Shown: in pieces, positions 15,839-24,810 of the stretch
Numbering within the stretch: the stretch's first letter is position 1
Layout of the letters: every line of letters starts with the position of its first letter
NCBI GenBank assembly: GCA_035946735.1
Contig: DASYYZ010000215.1
Coordinates: 1-64,000 of the forward strand
DNA from: Gp13-AA77 sp035946735
GTDB taxonomy: Bacteria > Acidobacteriota > Terriglobia > UBA7540
Direction of reading: 5' to 3'
DNA: 64,000 nt
The notes under the pieces: generated by a model
What the model was told of the DNA's origin: nothing
The model's input: the letters and a program-made list of their open reading frames with translations, nothing else
The model's database searches: none
Translations under genes and position numbers: made by a program

Positions 15839-16894
15839 ATGATAGAAAGATGGAAACGAATTATTCAGTCTACTGTGGTCATCCTCGTCGCGGCGGCGGC
15901 GGGCGTGGCGGACACGTCGAACAACACGCCCCCACCCGGGACATTGAATTACGTCGAGGGCCAGGTTTCGATACAGGGCCAAAAACAATCACCGAAGTCA
16001 GTGGGTTCAACGTACCTCGAAGCCAACCAGGTGTTGGACACCCGTAACGGCAATGCTGAGATGCTGCTGACGCCGGGCGTGTTCATGCGGGTCGGCCACA
16101 ACAGCGAAGTGAAGATGATCTCGCCGGGGCTGGCGGATACCCAGGTGCAACTGACTCACGGTTCCGCCATGGTGGAAGTGGATGAACTGTTCAAGGAAAA
16201 CGACGTCAGCGTGGTGGTGGACGGCGCCACGACCCGGATCTATAAAACGGGATTATACGATTTCAGCGCCAGCCATCCGTCGGTGAAAGTCCTGGATGGC
16301 AAGGCTGTAACGTTCGAAGGAAATCGGCAGGTCAAGCTTACGAAGGGGCACGAGGCGCTTGTGGCGGAGGCACAACCCCTTAGCCGCCAGAAGTACAACA
16401 AGGACCAGGTCGAAGAAGACCCCCTGTACCGCTGGAGCAAGTTGAGAAGCGAATACGCGACTGAATCGAATGTTGATGCCGGCAACGCGCTCATGGCGGA
16501 AGGCGGATGGTCGGGACCTGGCTGGTATTGGGATCCGTTCTTGTGGGATTTTGCTTTCATGCCGGGATTCGGAATGGGGTGGGGTCCCTTCGGCTATCCA
16601 TTTTTCTCACCGTGGGCTGTGGGTTATGCGCCCTACTATGGCTTTGGCTACGGGGGTGGGTATGGCGGGTTCTACCATTATCCGGCCGCCGGAGGCCGCG
16701 GCCGTGGGATCTTGCCGCCGCTCGCACATCGGGCCACGCCGGGATCAGCCGGATTCCGCACCCTGCCGCGAACCATGGCGGGCGGTCACGTGGGAATGCC
16801 GATGGGCGGCTTCCGTGGCGCCGGGTATGGTGGCGGATTCCACGGTGGCGGTTTCCACGGTGGCTCCGGCGGCGGTTTTGCGGGCCGGCGCTGA
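15839..16894 (+). CDS. FecR-domain secreted protein with Gly/aromatic tail
   Basis: 351 residues. The signal peptide is RIIQSTVVILVAAAAGVADT. A FecR-like beta domain covers residues about 35-170: LNYVEGQVSIQGQ, NGNAEMLLTPGVFMRVGHNS, QVQLTHGSAMVEVDEL and FSASHPSVKVLDGKAVTFEG. A linker follows (DPLYRWSKLRSEYATE), then 120 residues rich in Gly, Phe, Tyr and Trp that end GGFHGGSGGGFAGRR. There is no anti-sigma helix before the signal peptide, so this is the acidobacterial FecR-like secreted type and not an iron-signalling regulator. GGAGAG lies 8-9 nt before ATG 15839. The gene looks intact and stands alone. Confidence 0.85.
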   Translation: MIERWKRIIQSTVVILVAAAAGVADTSNNTPPPGTLNYVEGQVSIQGQKQSPKSVGSTYLEANQVLDTRNGNAEMLLTPGVFMRVGHNSEVKMISPGLADTQVQLTHGSAMVEVDELFKENDVSVVVDGATTRIYKTGLYDFSASHPSVKVLDGKAVTFEGNRQVKLTKGHEALVAEAQPLSRQKYNKDQVEEDPLYRWSKLRSEYATESNVDAGNALMAEGGWSGPGWYWDPFLWDFAFMPGFGMGWGPFGYPFFSPWAVGYAPYYGFGYGGGYGGFYHYPAAGGRGRGILPPLAHRATPGSAGFRTLPRTMAGGHVGMPMGGFRGAGYGGGFHGGGFHGGSGGGFAGRR

Positions 16895-17210
16895 ATTAGC
16901 GTTCGCGCCCACAAGGCCGCGTGCGTGCAGCGAATTTACGCCTTTATCTGTGGGAAGGTTGACCTGGCGACGCGTCTCCTCCCGCTGGCTGGTACCCGCG
17001 AATCTTGCATGCAGGAGCGGCGGTGGCCTCGCAGAACGCTGCTACGGTCGGCAATAACACACATGGCGGCTTTTGCCCCTATGAACAGGCTGTCATTCCT
17101 TCTGAGCCATATTTGACATAGAGGCTGTACAGGGAATCATATGAGCCCAAGTAATTAACTCTGCCACCGTTCCTTTGGAAACCAGTTCCTCCGGGCCGCC
17201 CATCCTTTCT
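16895..17210. other. convergent intergenic region, nothing recognised
   Basis: 316 bases between the FecR-domain gene and the end of the P-type ATPase gene. I see only short frames and no strong hairpin with a T-tract. Confidence 0.4.
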
Positions 17211-19550
17211 CTATGCGATCCCGAGGCGCTTGAACACCGGGACTTTGGCAAAATCCACGGCGAATGCAAAAACCGCCGCCGCCGCGAGTGTTCCTCCCAC
17301 AATGAATAGAGGTAGGGAAGTCATGGCGAACCCGCGCGTGACCAACATCGAAATGATCAAAACATCGCAGACAGTCGACACGACGACCCAAACACTTGGG
17401 CGAGAACTCCACAGGCGCCGGCGTTCGCGGATGGAGTAGAGCGTCGCCTCGCTGCCGAACACGAGCGCGACCAGGGCCAACGTTCTCAGCGCCTCGATTC
17501 CGAGTCCCATCCGAAATTTGCCGACAGCCAGCACGAGGGTGCAAAAAGCCAGAAGACAGCCTCCCATAACGACGCCTGCGATCGTCAATTTGGCGATTCG
17601 CCAGGCATTGGGCATCGGGGACGGCCGCACGTTGTCCGTCGTCAAGGACATACTCAGAAAGTCGCCGGTGATCATCAGGATGACCATCAGCATGGGGGTT
17701 AGGATCGCCTGTCCGGTCATGATCAGTCCGACCGCCAGAAAGAGCCCCTGCACAATCTTCTTGATCACGGAGTTCAGCGTATAAGTCAGGATGCGCTGGA
17801 AAGTCACACGGCCTTCTTTCACCGCAGCGACAATACCGACGAGTCCGGGCTTTGTCAGCACGATGCCGGCCGCCGACTTGGCTACGTCCGTGGCCGTTGA
17901 CACCGCGATTCCCATCTGCGCCTGGCGCAGCGCTGGCGCATCGTTGGCCCCGTCGCCGCACATACCGACAGTGTGACCCCTTTTCTGGAACGCCTTGACG
18001 AGGTTGTACTTTCCCTCCGGCAGAATGCCGGCGAAAACCGCAAACTCTTCGGGGCGAACATCGGCGGGGACGGTCCCCGTTGGACAGAGCTTTCCGTCCA
18101 TGCCAACCTGGTGAGCAACGATGTTTGCCGTCGCGGGTGCATCGCCGGTCACCATGACCGCGCGCACTCCCAGCGTGTGCAGTTCCGTAATCAACGCGGC
18201 GGAATCCGGCCGGGGCGGATCGCTGAGGGCAATGATCCCGGCCAGTTTCATCGCCGCAGGCGGACCGATTGCGACGGCCAGCACCCGGAAACCCTGCGCC
18301 TCAAGTTCGTTGGCCGTTTTGGATTCATCGGGAGCCGATTGGGTAAGGCCGGCAACTACCGCAAAGGCTCCCTTCACGGCACGCACCGTGGCGCCGCTGG
18401 GATCGGTGGCAGTCGCCTCCGACATCTTCGTCCCAGGATCGAAAGGAACGAACTTGACCAGTTTCGGCAGGTCGGAGGCCGCTTTTTTTGCGGCGACGGC
18501 CCGGATGGCGCGATCTACCGGATCTTGCCCGCCGTCCGAACTCGCCAGGGCAGCCACTCCCAAGACACGCGATTCGTCGAAGCCGGGCATGGCATGGACG
18601 GCAGTTACCGTCAGTGCGTTTTGGGTGAGCGTGCCGGTCTTATCCGCGCACAGCACGTCGATGCTGGCCGCTTCATCCACGGCGGAGAGCCGCGTCGGAA
18701 GGACGCCCAGCTTTGCCAGAGCCTTTGCGCCGAGCGCGGCCGCAAGGGTAAACGTCGCCGGCAGCGCCACTGGGATCGATGCCAGGACCGCGGTGAGCAC
18801 CAGGGGAACGATCTCGCTACCTGGCATCTTGAGAGCGTAGGCATACCCCACCAGCATCACGATGATGACGCCATTGACCATGGCGAGGTTGCGTACTACG
18901 CGCAGAACGGCCTTCTGTTGCGAACTTTCGACGTGCGCGGTGCGGACCAGTTCCGCGGTGCGTCCAAACTTTGTGCGCATTCCGGTGGCCGTGACCTCCG
19001 CCACCGCTTCGCCGCGGCGCACCAGCGCTCCCGCATACGTTTCGAATCCGGCGCCCGCTTCGATCGGAACGGATTCGCCGGTGAGCATGGACTGGTCAAG
19101 CAGCACCGACCCCTCAGTCAGGCGCACGTCGGCGGCAACCACGGCTCCGAGCGATAGCTTCACTACATCTCCAACCACCAATCCGGCGGCGGGCACTGTA
19201 GTCCAGGCATTATCCCGCTTGACCGCTGCGTTCAATGCGAGCCGTGACTTCAGCGCTGCAAGCGTCGCTTGAGCGCGCCCCTCCTGGAAAAACCCGAGAG
19301 CAGCGTTGAAGGCTAGGAGACCGGCGATGATCCCTGCCTCGACATACTTGCCGAGGACAATCTCGAGCACGATCGCCGCCTCGAGCATCCAGGGAACCGG
19401 AGCCCAGAACTTGGCGAGCGCCCTGCGTAGCGGATGCAGGCCCGTGTCGGGCACTGCGTTTGGACCGGACTTCTCCAACCGGCTTCGGGCTTGTTCGCTG
19501 GTGAGCCCGGTCGAGGGCGGGCTATGTATGGCAGAAGATGGTGGGGCCAT
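17211..19550 (-). CDS. P-type (P3A) plasma-membrane proton-efflux ATPase
   Basis: 779 residues, full length for the HAD-IC plasma-membrane H+-ATPase group. The cation-ATPase N-terminus (GLTSEQARSRLEKSGPNAVP) is followed by two membrane segments, then the actuator loop with LTGES (about 155). The phosphorylation site is DKTGTLT (Asp about 303), the nucleotide domain has KGAFAVV, and the hinge is MCGDGANDAPAL (about 530). Six C-terminal helices end at FAVDFAKVPVFKRLGIA. It should pump protons out at the expense of ATP. The cation is inferred from subgroup resemblance. The gene lies 12 nt downstream of PPK2 on the same strand, so the two are probably co-transcribed, linking polyphosphate-based nucleotide supply to pH or membrane-potential control. 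Confidence 0.92.
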   Translation of the reverse strand: MAPPSSAIHSPPSTGLTSEQARSRLEKSGPNAVPDTGLHPLRRALAKFWAPVPWMLEAAIVLEIVLGKYVEAGIIAGLLAFNAALGFFQEGRAQATLAALKSRLALNAAVKRDNAWTTVPAAGLVVGDVVKLSLGAVVAADVRLTEGSVLLDQSMLTGESVPIEAGAGFETYAGALVRRGEAVAEVTATGMRTKFGRTAELVRTAHVESSQQKAVLRVVRNLAMVNGVIIVMLVGYAYALKMPGSEIVPLVLTAVLASIPVALPATFTLAAALGAKALAKLGVLPTRLSAVDEAASIDVLCADKTGTLTQNALTVTAVHAMPGFDESRVLGVAALASSDGGQDPVDRAIRAVAAKKAASDLPKLVKFVPFDPGTKMSEATATDPSGATVRAVKGAFAVVAGLTQSAPDESKTANELEAQGFRVLAVAIGPPAAMKLAGIIALSDPPRPDSAALITELHTLGVRAVMVTGDAPATANIVAHQVGMDGKLCPTGTVPADVRPEEFAVFAGILPEGKYNLVKAFQKRGHTVGMCGDGANDAPALRQAQMGIAVSTATDVAKSAAGIVLTKPGLVGIVAAVKEGRVTFQRILTYTLNSVIKKIVQGLFLAVGLIMTGQAILTPMLMVILMITGDFLSMSLTTDNVRPSPMPNAWRIAKLTIAGVVMGGCLLAFCTLVLAVGKFRMGLGIEALRTLALVALVFGSEATLYSIRERRRLWSSRPSVWVVVSTVCDVLIISMLVTRGFAMTSLPLFIVGGTLAAAAVFAFAVDFAKVPVFKRLGIA

Positions 19551-19562
19551 TAGTTATGCATA

Positions 19563-20432
19563 TCACTTCGTTAGCAGCTTGCGGATAGACTTTAGTTCCC
19601 GCCCACGTTTCGCTGTGGTCTTGGGATATGCCATCTTCAGTCCATTGAGTGCATCCAGGACAATTTGGGAAACAATCAACCGGGCATTCTCCTTGTCGTC
19701 GGCGGGAACGACGTACCAGGGCGCGTGATGCGTGCTTGTCGCGTTCAGGCAAGCCTCATAAGCCCGCATGTAGTCCTTCCAGTATTTCCTCTCGTGAATG
19801 TCCGCGAGACTGAATTTCCAATTCTTGTCCGGCTCGTCGATACGCTCTAGGAATCGCTTTCGCTGTTCTTCCTGCGAAAGGTGCAGGAATACTTTGATGG
19901 TCCGCGTTCCGTTGCGATAAAGGTGGCTCTCCAGGTCCACGATTGAGCGATAGCGCTCCTCCCAGACGGTTTTATCGTCGCGCAACTCTTCCGAAAGCCT
20001 CTGGCCGCGGAGAATCTCCGGATGCACGCGAACCACCAGCACTTCCTCGTAGTAAGAACGATTGAAGATGCCGATCTGCCCGCGTTCGGGAAGCCGGGCT
20101 GTCGTGCGCCACAGGAAATCATGTTCCAGCTCGTCGGCGCTCGGCCGTTTGAAGCTCCAAACCTGACAGCCTGCCGGATTTACGCCGGACATCACGTGCC
20201 GGACAGCGCCGTCCTTGCCGGCAGCGTCCATCCCCTGAAAAATCAGCAGCAACGCATAGCGGTTGGACGCGTAGTGAAGCTGTTGCAGCGCGCTCAACTC
20301 CGCAACGTGTTCATCCAGGAGCTTTTGATACCGCTTCTTCGACTCGCAGAAGGGCTCCACATTTGTCGGCCACTCACTGAGTTCGACTTTTTCCTTGGGC
20401 CGCACGCGGAAATCCTTGGAATCGATTTTCAT
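19563..20432 (-). CDS. ppk2: polyphosphate kinase 2 family protein
   Basis: 289 residues from ATG 20432 (MKIDSKDFRVRPKEKVELSE); ATG 20477 would add 15 residues. The P-loop is LIFQGMDAAGKDGAVRHVMS. The lid region has CQVWSFKRPSADELEHDFLW, RLPERGQIGIFNRSYYEEVL and RTIKVFLHLSQEEQRKRFLE. These are PPK2 class I-type signatures, so the enzyme should transfer phosphate between polyphosphate and nucleoside diphosphates in the cytoplasm. It is complete, upstream of the proton ATPase by 12 nt, and follows the relic of glgX. Its likely role is energy or nucleotide buffering under starvation; this is inference from family and context. Confidence 0.93.
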   Translation of the reverse strand: MKIDSKDFRVRPKEKVELSEWPTNVEPFCESKKRYQKLLDEHVAELSALQQLHYASNRYALLLIFQGMDAAGKDGAVRHVMSGVNPAGCQVWSFKRPSADELEHDFLWRTTARLPERGQIGIFNRSYYEEVLVVRVHPEILRGQRLSEELRDDKTVWEERYRSIVDLESHLYRNGTRTIKVFLHLSQEEQRKRFLERIDEPDKNWKFSLADIHERKYWKDYMRAYEACLNATSTHHAPWYVVPADDKENARLIVSQIVLDALNGLKMAYPKTTAKRGRELKSIRKLLTK

Positions 20433-20476
20433 CTTAGTGCCCACTCCCTTAATTGCATCGGACTGATGCTTATTCA

Positions 20477-20790
20477 TTAATATTCAGCATCGCGCAAAAG
20501 CTCTCGAGTCAAAATGTCCTTCACCGTCTTCCTTCGTTCATATCCATAGGGTGCGAGCGGCGGGCCGTCCACGCCGTAGGCATACAACTGGCCCGGTCGA
20601 ATCCCCTCAATCCAGAGGTGCCACACGTCACCAATGCGGTTGCGCGCGGGATCCACATCAATCACTCTTGCGGCCTTGGCATCCTGGGGACGGTCAAATA
20701 ACTCCAGCCGAACCCGGCTGGCGTGGCGGTCGAAAAAGCAAAGTTGACTCCTTCTCCATTTCTGATGGGTTCTCATGGGTAACGTAACGC
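20477..20790 (-). pseudogene. glgX: GlgX/isoamylase-type debranching enzyme, N-terminal (CBM48) relic
   Basis: Reads FFDRHASRVRLELFDRPQDA, ARVIDVDPARNRIGDVWHLW and EGIRPGQLYAYGVDGP, the CBM48 domain that starts glycogen debranching enzymes of GH13. The expected NGEGVNFAF just before it is one frame off, broken inside a run of T (CTTTGCTTTTTCG, about 20740). After VDGP the sequence changes to unrelated residues and stops 45 nt before the chosen PPK2 start. No GH13 catalytic barrel remains. The relic shares one long open frame with the neighbouring phosphorylase relic, which could mislead automatic annotation. Confidence 0.75.
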
Positions 20791-20951
20791 CCATCCGAAC
20801 TTCCGTGCGTTCGGATGAAGTCAGGTCTGTGGCCGCGAGCACCTTTTTGCGGTCTGGGCTGACACGGACCGCATCCGGGCCCATGGGCTGTCGCTTTCCT
20901 CTCCGTTTTTTGAGTCTTTCATGGATTGTCTTCTGCCGTCTTTCTCCCGTT

Positions 20952-21455
20952 CGAGGTTGATTCACCGCTGCCAGAGAATGGGATCGACTTCCAGGGGCAC
21001 CGCAACGCCGGCGCAGTTCGGTGTGATGCGCGCTGTATAGTCCGTTGCGAGACGGGTCGCCGGGACCGATGCGCAGTAGATCCCCCCACGCTTCGCCAGC
21101 CGGCCGAACGCGCATCATCTCCTGTTGGATCGGACTGCTGCCGTTGCCCCCATTGGCATACAGTTCGACTCGCACGAAGCTGGGATCGAGGTCCTTGAGG
21201 AACACCCCTGCCTCAAAGATGTGCTGGGCAGCATTGGTCTGTACCTTCACGTCGTCAATGCGGAGCGCGATCCATTTCTCTTTCAGAGTATTGCCAATTG
21301 GCGATGTTCTTCCCAACTGCGCCTTTATCGGCAGCGCGTTCACGGAAGGTTGCCGCAGCCGGGAAGTAGTGCTGTTCGGTGTATTCGCGTACGGCGCAGT
21401 TGGCGGAGAAGCGTGGTGTCAAGCTCGCCATGCTGTTCTGCATCCGTGCCACCCA
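20952..21455 (-). pseudogene. glgP: alpha-glucan phosphorylase (GT35), C-terminal relic
   Basis: Three frames in order give the C-terminus of an alpha-glucan phosphorylase: WVARMQNSMASLTPRFSANC, then EYTEQHYFPAAATFRERAAD (about 21275-21455). This continues as EKWIALRIDDVKVQTNAAQH and VELYANGGNGSSPIQQEMMR (21090-21275), and then GIYCASVPATRLATDYTARI with VPLEVDPILWQR and TGA (20952-21080). Two frameshifts separate them. The catalytic core and pyridoxal-phosphate lysine site are gone. With the glgX relic it shows that a glycogen-mobilisation operon once preceded PPK2. The stretch 21456-21711 has nothing recognisable. Confidence 0.75.
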
Positions 21456-21711
21456 AGCCGTAGGGCACCCTCCACCTTCCGGGTGCTCTACTGCTTTTTT
21501 TGATCAACCACAGCTGGCGGAAAAACCTGCATTTCAATGCCACGGAAACATCCCACCGCTACGAAACCTCGGAGGTTTGCCTTCCCAGTGATGGCTATTG
21601 TGCTAAATCGCTCATTTCTGCGAGCGGATGAGGTTTTGGCGACCAACAGCCACGTCTTCGGTGCCAAGCCGCAGAAGAAGGGCTTTGCGGCGGGACAACG
21701 CGAATCTGGAT

Positions 21712-23024
21712 TCACTGTTCCTGGGCAACGTATAGTAGATTACCATCGCGTTCCACCTGCAACACCATTGGAGTATTCGGGTCAAGCTCTTTGAGAGTTG
21801 CGCGGAGATCGTCGAGCCCGGTCACCGGTTGCTCATTCACGGCGTGGATGACATCGCCGACCTCAAGCGGCAGGTCAAGGCCTGAGGTTCGCGCGGCCTT
21901 CGCCGCCACAATGACGCCCGACGATATGCGAAGATCGCCCACCATGCCGGCGACCTGGGGGCTCACATCGATGCCCACGATGCCGATATTCGGCACCAAG
22001 TTTTTGGCGGCATCGGCAAGCTGAGCCAGCTGGTCAACGGAGTGGGTTGCGACGACTACTGGAACCTCGAACTCCACTTTTTGTCCCGCGCGGAGCACCT
22101 GAAGGCGAACTTTGTCGCCTCCAACATAGGGCTGGAGGGCGCGCTCAAAAACCGGCAGGCTGCCGACATCCTTGCCATCGACGCCGCTGACGACGTCATC
22201 GATCTTAACGCCTGCGGCCGCGGCGGGTCCTTGAGGCAAGACGTCGGAGATCACCAAACCCCAGTCCTGGGGCAGCTTGAGGCCCTGCGCCAGTGCGGGC
22301 GTAATGGTCTGCAGATTCACCCCGATCATTGCGCGATGCACATGCCCATACTTGCGAAGCTGCTGGTAGGCGAAACGCGCTGTGCCGCTCGGAATGGCGA
22401 AACCTAACCCTTGATTACCCCCCGACGACGTCACGATAAACGTGTTGAGGCCCACCACGTTGCCTTCGATATCCACCAGTGGACCGCCGCTATTCCCGGG
22501 ATTGATGGGCGCATCCGTCTGGACGTAAACGCTGGCGCTGTCCGGGTCAGGCTGGCGAGCCACGGCGCTTACCACGCCAAAGCTCATGGAGTTTCGTCAG
22601 GCCCTCGGGGCTGCCAAAGGCAAAGACCACCCGGCCTTGGCGCAGCTTGCCGTGTTCGGCAAAGTTCAGTGCGGGTAGGCCTGTGGCGTTGACTTTAAGA
22701 AGGGCCACATCCGTATCTCTGTCGTCACCCACCAGCGTCGCGTCCATGATGTGGCTGTGGTGCCTCTCGCTCGGATGCAACACCTGCAGCCCCGTACCCG
22801 TCCACCAGAATTTGGACCACGGACGGCGCGACCTTCTCCGCCAGCGTCACGAACGAAATATCGAGTTGCTGGAACGATTCCGCCCTCGAATCCTGCGCCC
22901 AGGCAGTCGCGGTGGAAACGAGCATCCATGCAAGCGCGGCCATACCGGCCCAGGGCCGTCGGTACCGGAATCGAAACGGCGCCGAGCCATGCCCGATATT
23001 CTCTCGTCGCTGAATGTATTTCAT
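21712..23024 (-). pseudogene. HtrA/DegP-like serine protease with PDZ domains, inactivated
   Basis: Pieces of a periplasmic HtrA protease lie in three frames. From ATG 23024 come a signal peptide (AALAWMLVSTATAWAQ) and LAEKVAPSVVQILVDGYGAA. Next is SHIMDATLVGDDRDTDVALL, with the catalytic Asp and FGSPEGL. Then SFGVVSAVARQPDPDSASVY leads to NPGNSGGPL with the catalytic Ser, followed by two PDZ-like domains (MIGVNLQTITPALAQGLKLP; GLDLPLEVGDVIHAVNEQPV). The segment that should carry the catalytic His (GSG(V/I)..TNAHV) is missing between DGYGAAGV and the Asp segment, and two frame changes are needed. The gene is dead as a protease; the 291-codon frame 21712-22587 is its longest surviving part. 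Confidence 0.8.
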
Positions 23025-23429
23025 ACTAAACCCCACAAGGCTCGGCTCCAAGTCGTCCGTCACCGGGCCAGTCTCTAAAGGACGCGACGTCCCTTTGGAA
23101 CACGGTTACGTAGCGAGCACGAACATTTGGTTTCGTAAGCTGCCCGTTGCAAAGGCGAGCCCGCAAAGCTACGCGCCCAGTGATTGCAATCTCTCGGAAG
23201 GGGATTCCGCGAAAGCCTTGAACTGGATGTGCCGACATCGTTAACTAGCGCAGGCGAGCGCGGGGGGTGCTGTCGCAGCACGAACAGCAGACTCGGCAGC
23301 CGGTTTAGGAGGCGAAACGCCTTGAAGCACTGATGCATGTCCGGCCTCCTTGATCCAGAACAATGGCGGGATCTTCCCGTCATGGTGGGTTCGAGGTCCT
23401 GCACCTTGGATTATCGCAGTCCACGAGGT
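23025..23429. other. intergenic, nothing recognised
   Basis: 405 bases between the start of the HtrA relic and the duplicated kinase 5' region. Only short frames without domains are visible. Confidence 0.4.
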
Positions 23430-23812
23430 ACGCGGCTCATACCAGCCGTCCGGTATTTCGCCAGGAAATCGCTGGTAGGCGGCCAACAGCCGGTGATTGG
23501 CCTTCCCAAAAATCTTGGGTCCGGTTTAGTCTGTAGAGGGTCAATCCCGAGACTGACGATGGCTTTCGATGAGACGACCACTGAGTTTTCTTCCACTGAG
23601 TTTCTTCGGCCTCCGCCGAGCATCGCGAGAGGTCGCTGGGCGGCGCCGGCGGGCGCCAGTCCGACCGCCCCTTGTTGAGCACCCGTTTTGCCCTGGCGCT
23701 CGGATTCGGCGGCCTTCTGGCAATTATGGCCCTGGCAGGCGTCGACGGAATGCGCATGCTGCGCCAGATCAGGGGCGGTGACAACCAGATCCGGAAGCAG
23801 TTTCCTTTTGCG
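23430..23812 (+). repeat. segmental duplication, kinase promoter and 5' relic (copy 2 of 6553-6925)
   Basis: Near-identical to the first copy over RFALALGFGGLLAIMALAGV, DGMRMLRQIRGGDNQIRKQF and the upstream GGTATTTCGCCAG and GGTCCGGTTTAG blocks. The kinase reading frame ends after about codon 50; no sensor, HisKA or ATPase domain follows, and 120 bases later the end of the small secreted protein gene begins. The deletion that removed the rest of the kinase, its regulator, DUF2950 and DUF3300 appears to lie at about 23812. Confidence 0.8.
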
Positions 23813-23930
23813 AAATCACGCAGCGAGAAGCCGCCGACCGGTGGCTGCCGCGAGTTGCTAAGGGTTAGCGGAAGGAGCGGAACGCGACTGCTCCTTCCGC
23901 CATCGCGTCGGCAAATTGGCTGCGGCGGTC

Positions 23931-24305
23931 CTATTTAGCGGGTTGCGAGTCTTCCAGAACAACACGTTGATTGGAGCCGCGGAAATCAACTTCAGTCATC
24001 ACCTGAGGGTTGCTCGCTGTGTTGTACTGAACCTCGGTCTGGGTATTCGTAGTCTGGCTGGGGACCAGTTTGACTGGAGTCTCGGCCACCTGCTTCCGAT
24101 TTTGATAGAAGCCTAGCTCCGGTGATTGGGAGTTCGTCAGCAACTCCACCCGGTAAGTGCCGGGCTTCAGAATCGTACCTTCGCCGATTTGTGCCGCATC
24201 CACAATGTCGACTGTCGCCGTGTTCATTCTTGCCTGACCGAGGCTTGCGACGAGCAAAATTGCGATGCCCGATCCTAGTAAAGTTGTCATAAAGTTTTTC
24301 TTCAT
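23931..24305 (-). CDS. small secreted protein, copy 2 (intact)
   Basis: 124 residues with signal peptide LLGSGIAILLVASLGQARM, then a compact beta-rich body: VDIVDAAQIGEGTILKPGTY, LGFYQNRKQVAETPVKLVPS, TQTEVQYNTASNPQVMTEVD and FRGSNQRVVLEDSQPAK. Copy 1 at 11437-11806 is frameshifted in the last third, so this copy defines the real C-terminus. Function is unknown; periplasmic location is predicted. It is the third gene of the leftward receiver operon, 10 nt after receiver B. AAGGAGAACTC precedes ATG 24305, a strong ribosome-binding site. Confidence 0.75.
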   Translation of the reverse strand: MKKNFMTTLLGSGIAILLVASLGQARMNTATVDIVDAAQIGEGTILKPGTYRVELLTNSQSPELGFYQNRKQVAETPVKLVPSQTTNTQTEVQYNTASNPQVMTEVDFRGSNQRVVLEDSQPAK

Positions 24306-24315
24306 TGAGTTCTCC

Positions 24316-24798
24316 TTAGAAAGCTATCAACCCCGTGGTTCCTCTTGTCCCAGCGTGATTCGGAGCGTCCGGTGGTGCCAGATCCGGACGCGCATGGCAA
24401 AGCAGAAAGGCAGAGGCGGCGCGTGCCCCGCCCAGTAGTACGCCCTGTACTACGTAAGTGACGTCGGCGTCCCGAAAAGGCGGCACAATGAACTCTGTGG
24501 CCCCGGCGTCAAGAGAGTCCAGGTAAAGAGACAAGTCCACAGCACGCGACACTACGATAACCGGGACCGGCCGACGAACTCCGGCTGCGAAGCTGACTGT
24601 TTCCGCCCAGCCACCGTCCGGCAGATCCGTATCGGTAAAGGCCAGATGGGGAGGTGTCGGTGAGGCGAGAAGCAGCCTTGCCTCCGCGCAGCTCCGCGCT
24701 CGCAAGCTTTCGAGGCCGAGCCGGTCCAGCAGAAGCTGCAGGTCGCTCAACGGATACTCCTGGTCGTATACGAGCAAAGCAGAAGTCCGGTTCCTCAT
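24316..24798 (-). CDS. receiver-only protein B, copy 2, lacking the conserved lysine
   Basis: 160 residues, CheY-like fold without output: ALLVYDQEYPLSDLQLLLDR, FTDTDLPDGGW (phosphoacceptor Asp56), VIVVSRAVDLSLYLDSLDAG (Ser84), then TEFIVPPFRDADVTYVVQG with Pro106 where Lys is expected. This repeats the substitution of copy 1, so the Lys loss preceded the duplication and was retained. It starts 12 nt after the stop of receiver A, without the ATGA overlap of copy 1. The C-terminal 20 residues are variable. The role in signalling is unknown. Confidence 0.8.
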   Translation of the reverse strand: MRNRTSALLVYDQEYPLSDLQLLLDRLGLESLRARSCAEARLLLASPTPPHLAFTDTDLPDGGWAETVSFAAGVRRPVPVIVVSRAVDLSLYLDSLDAGATEFIVPPFRDADVTYVVQGVLLGGARAASAFLLCHARPDLAPPDAPNHAGTRGTTGLIAF

Positions 24799-24810
24799 TG
24801 TCTTACTCCT

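Noticed and set aside
17973..19157. Long plus-strand open frame (394 codons)
   Set aside because: It is antisense to the P-type ATPase; its translation is Arg/Gly/His-rich without domains and the ATPase motifs on the other strand are complete.
20477..21343. A single 288-residue protein
   Set aside because: Its two halves belong to different families (GT35 C-terminus and GlgX N-terminus) and each is out of frame in places; better treated as two relics.
23075..23404. Minus-strand 109-codon frame upstream of the HtrA relic
   Set aside because: Arg/Ser-rich composition, no domain, no good start site, and partly within duplicated non-coding DNA.
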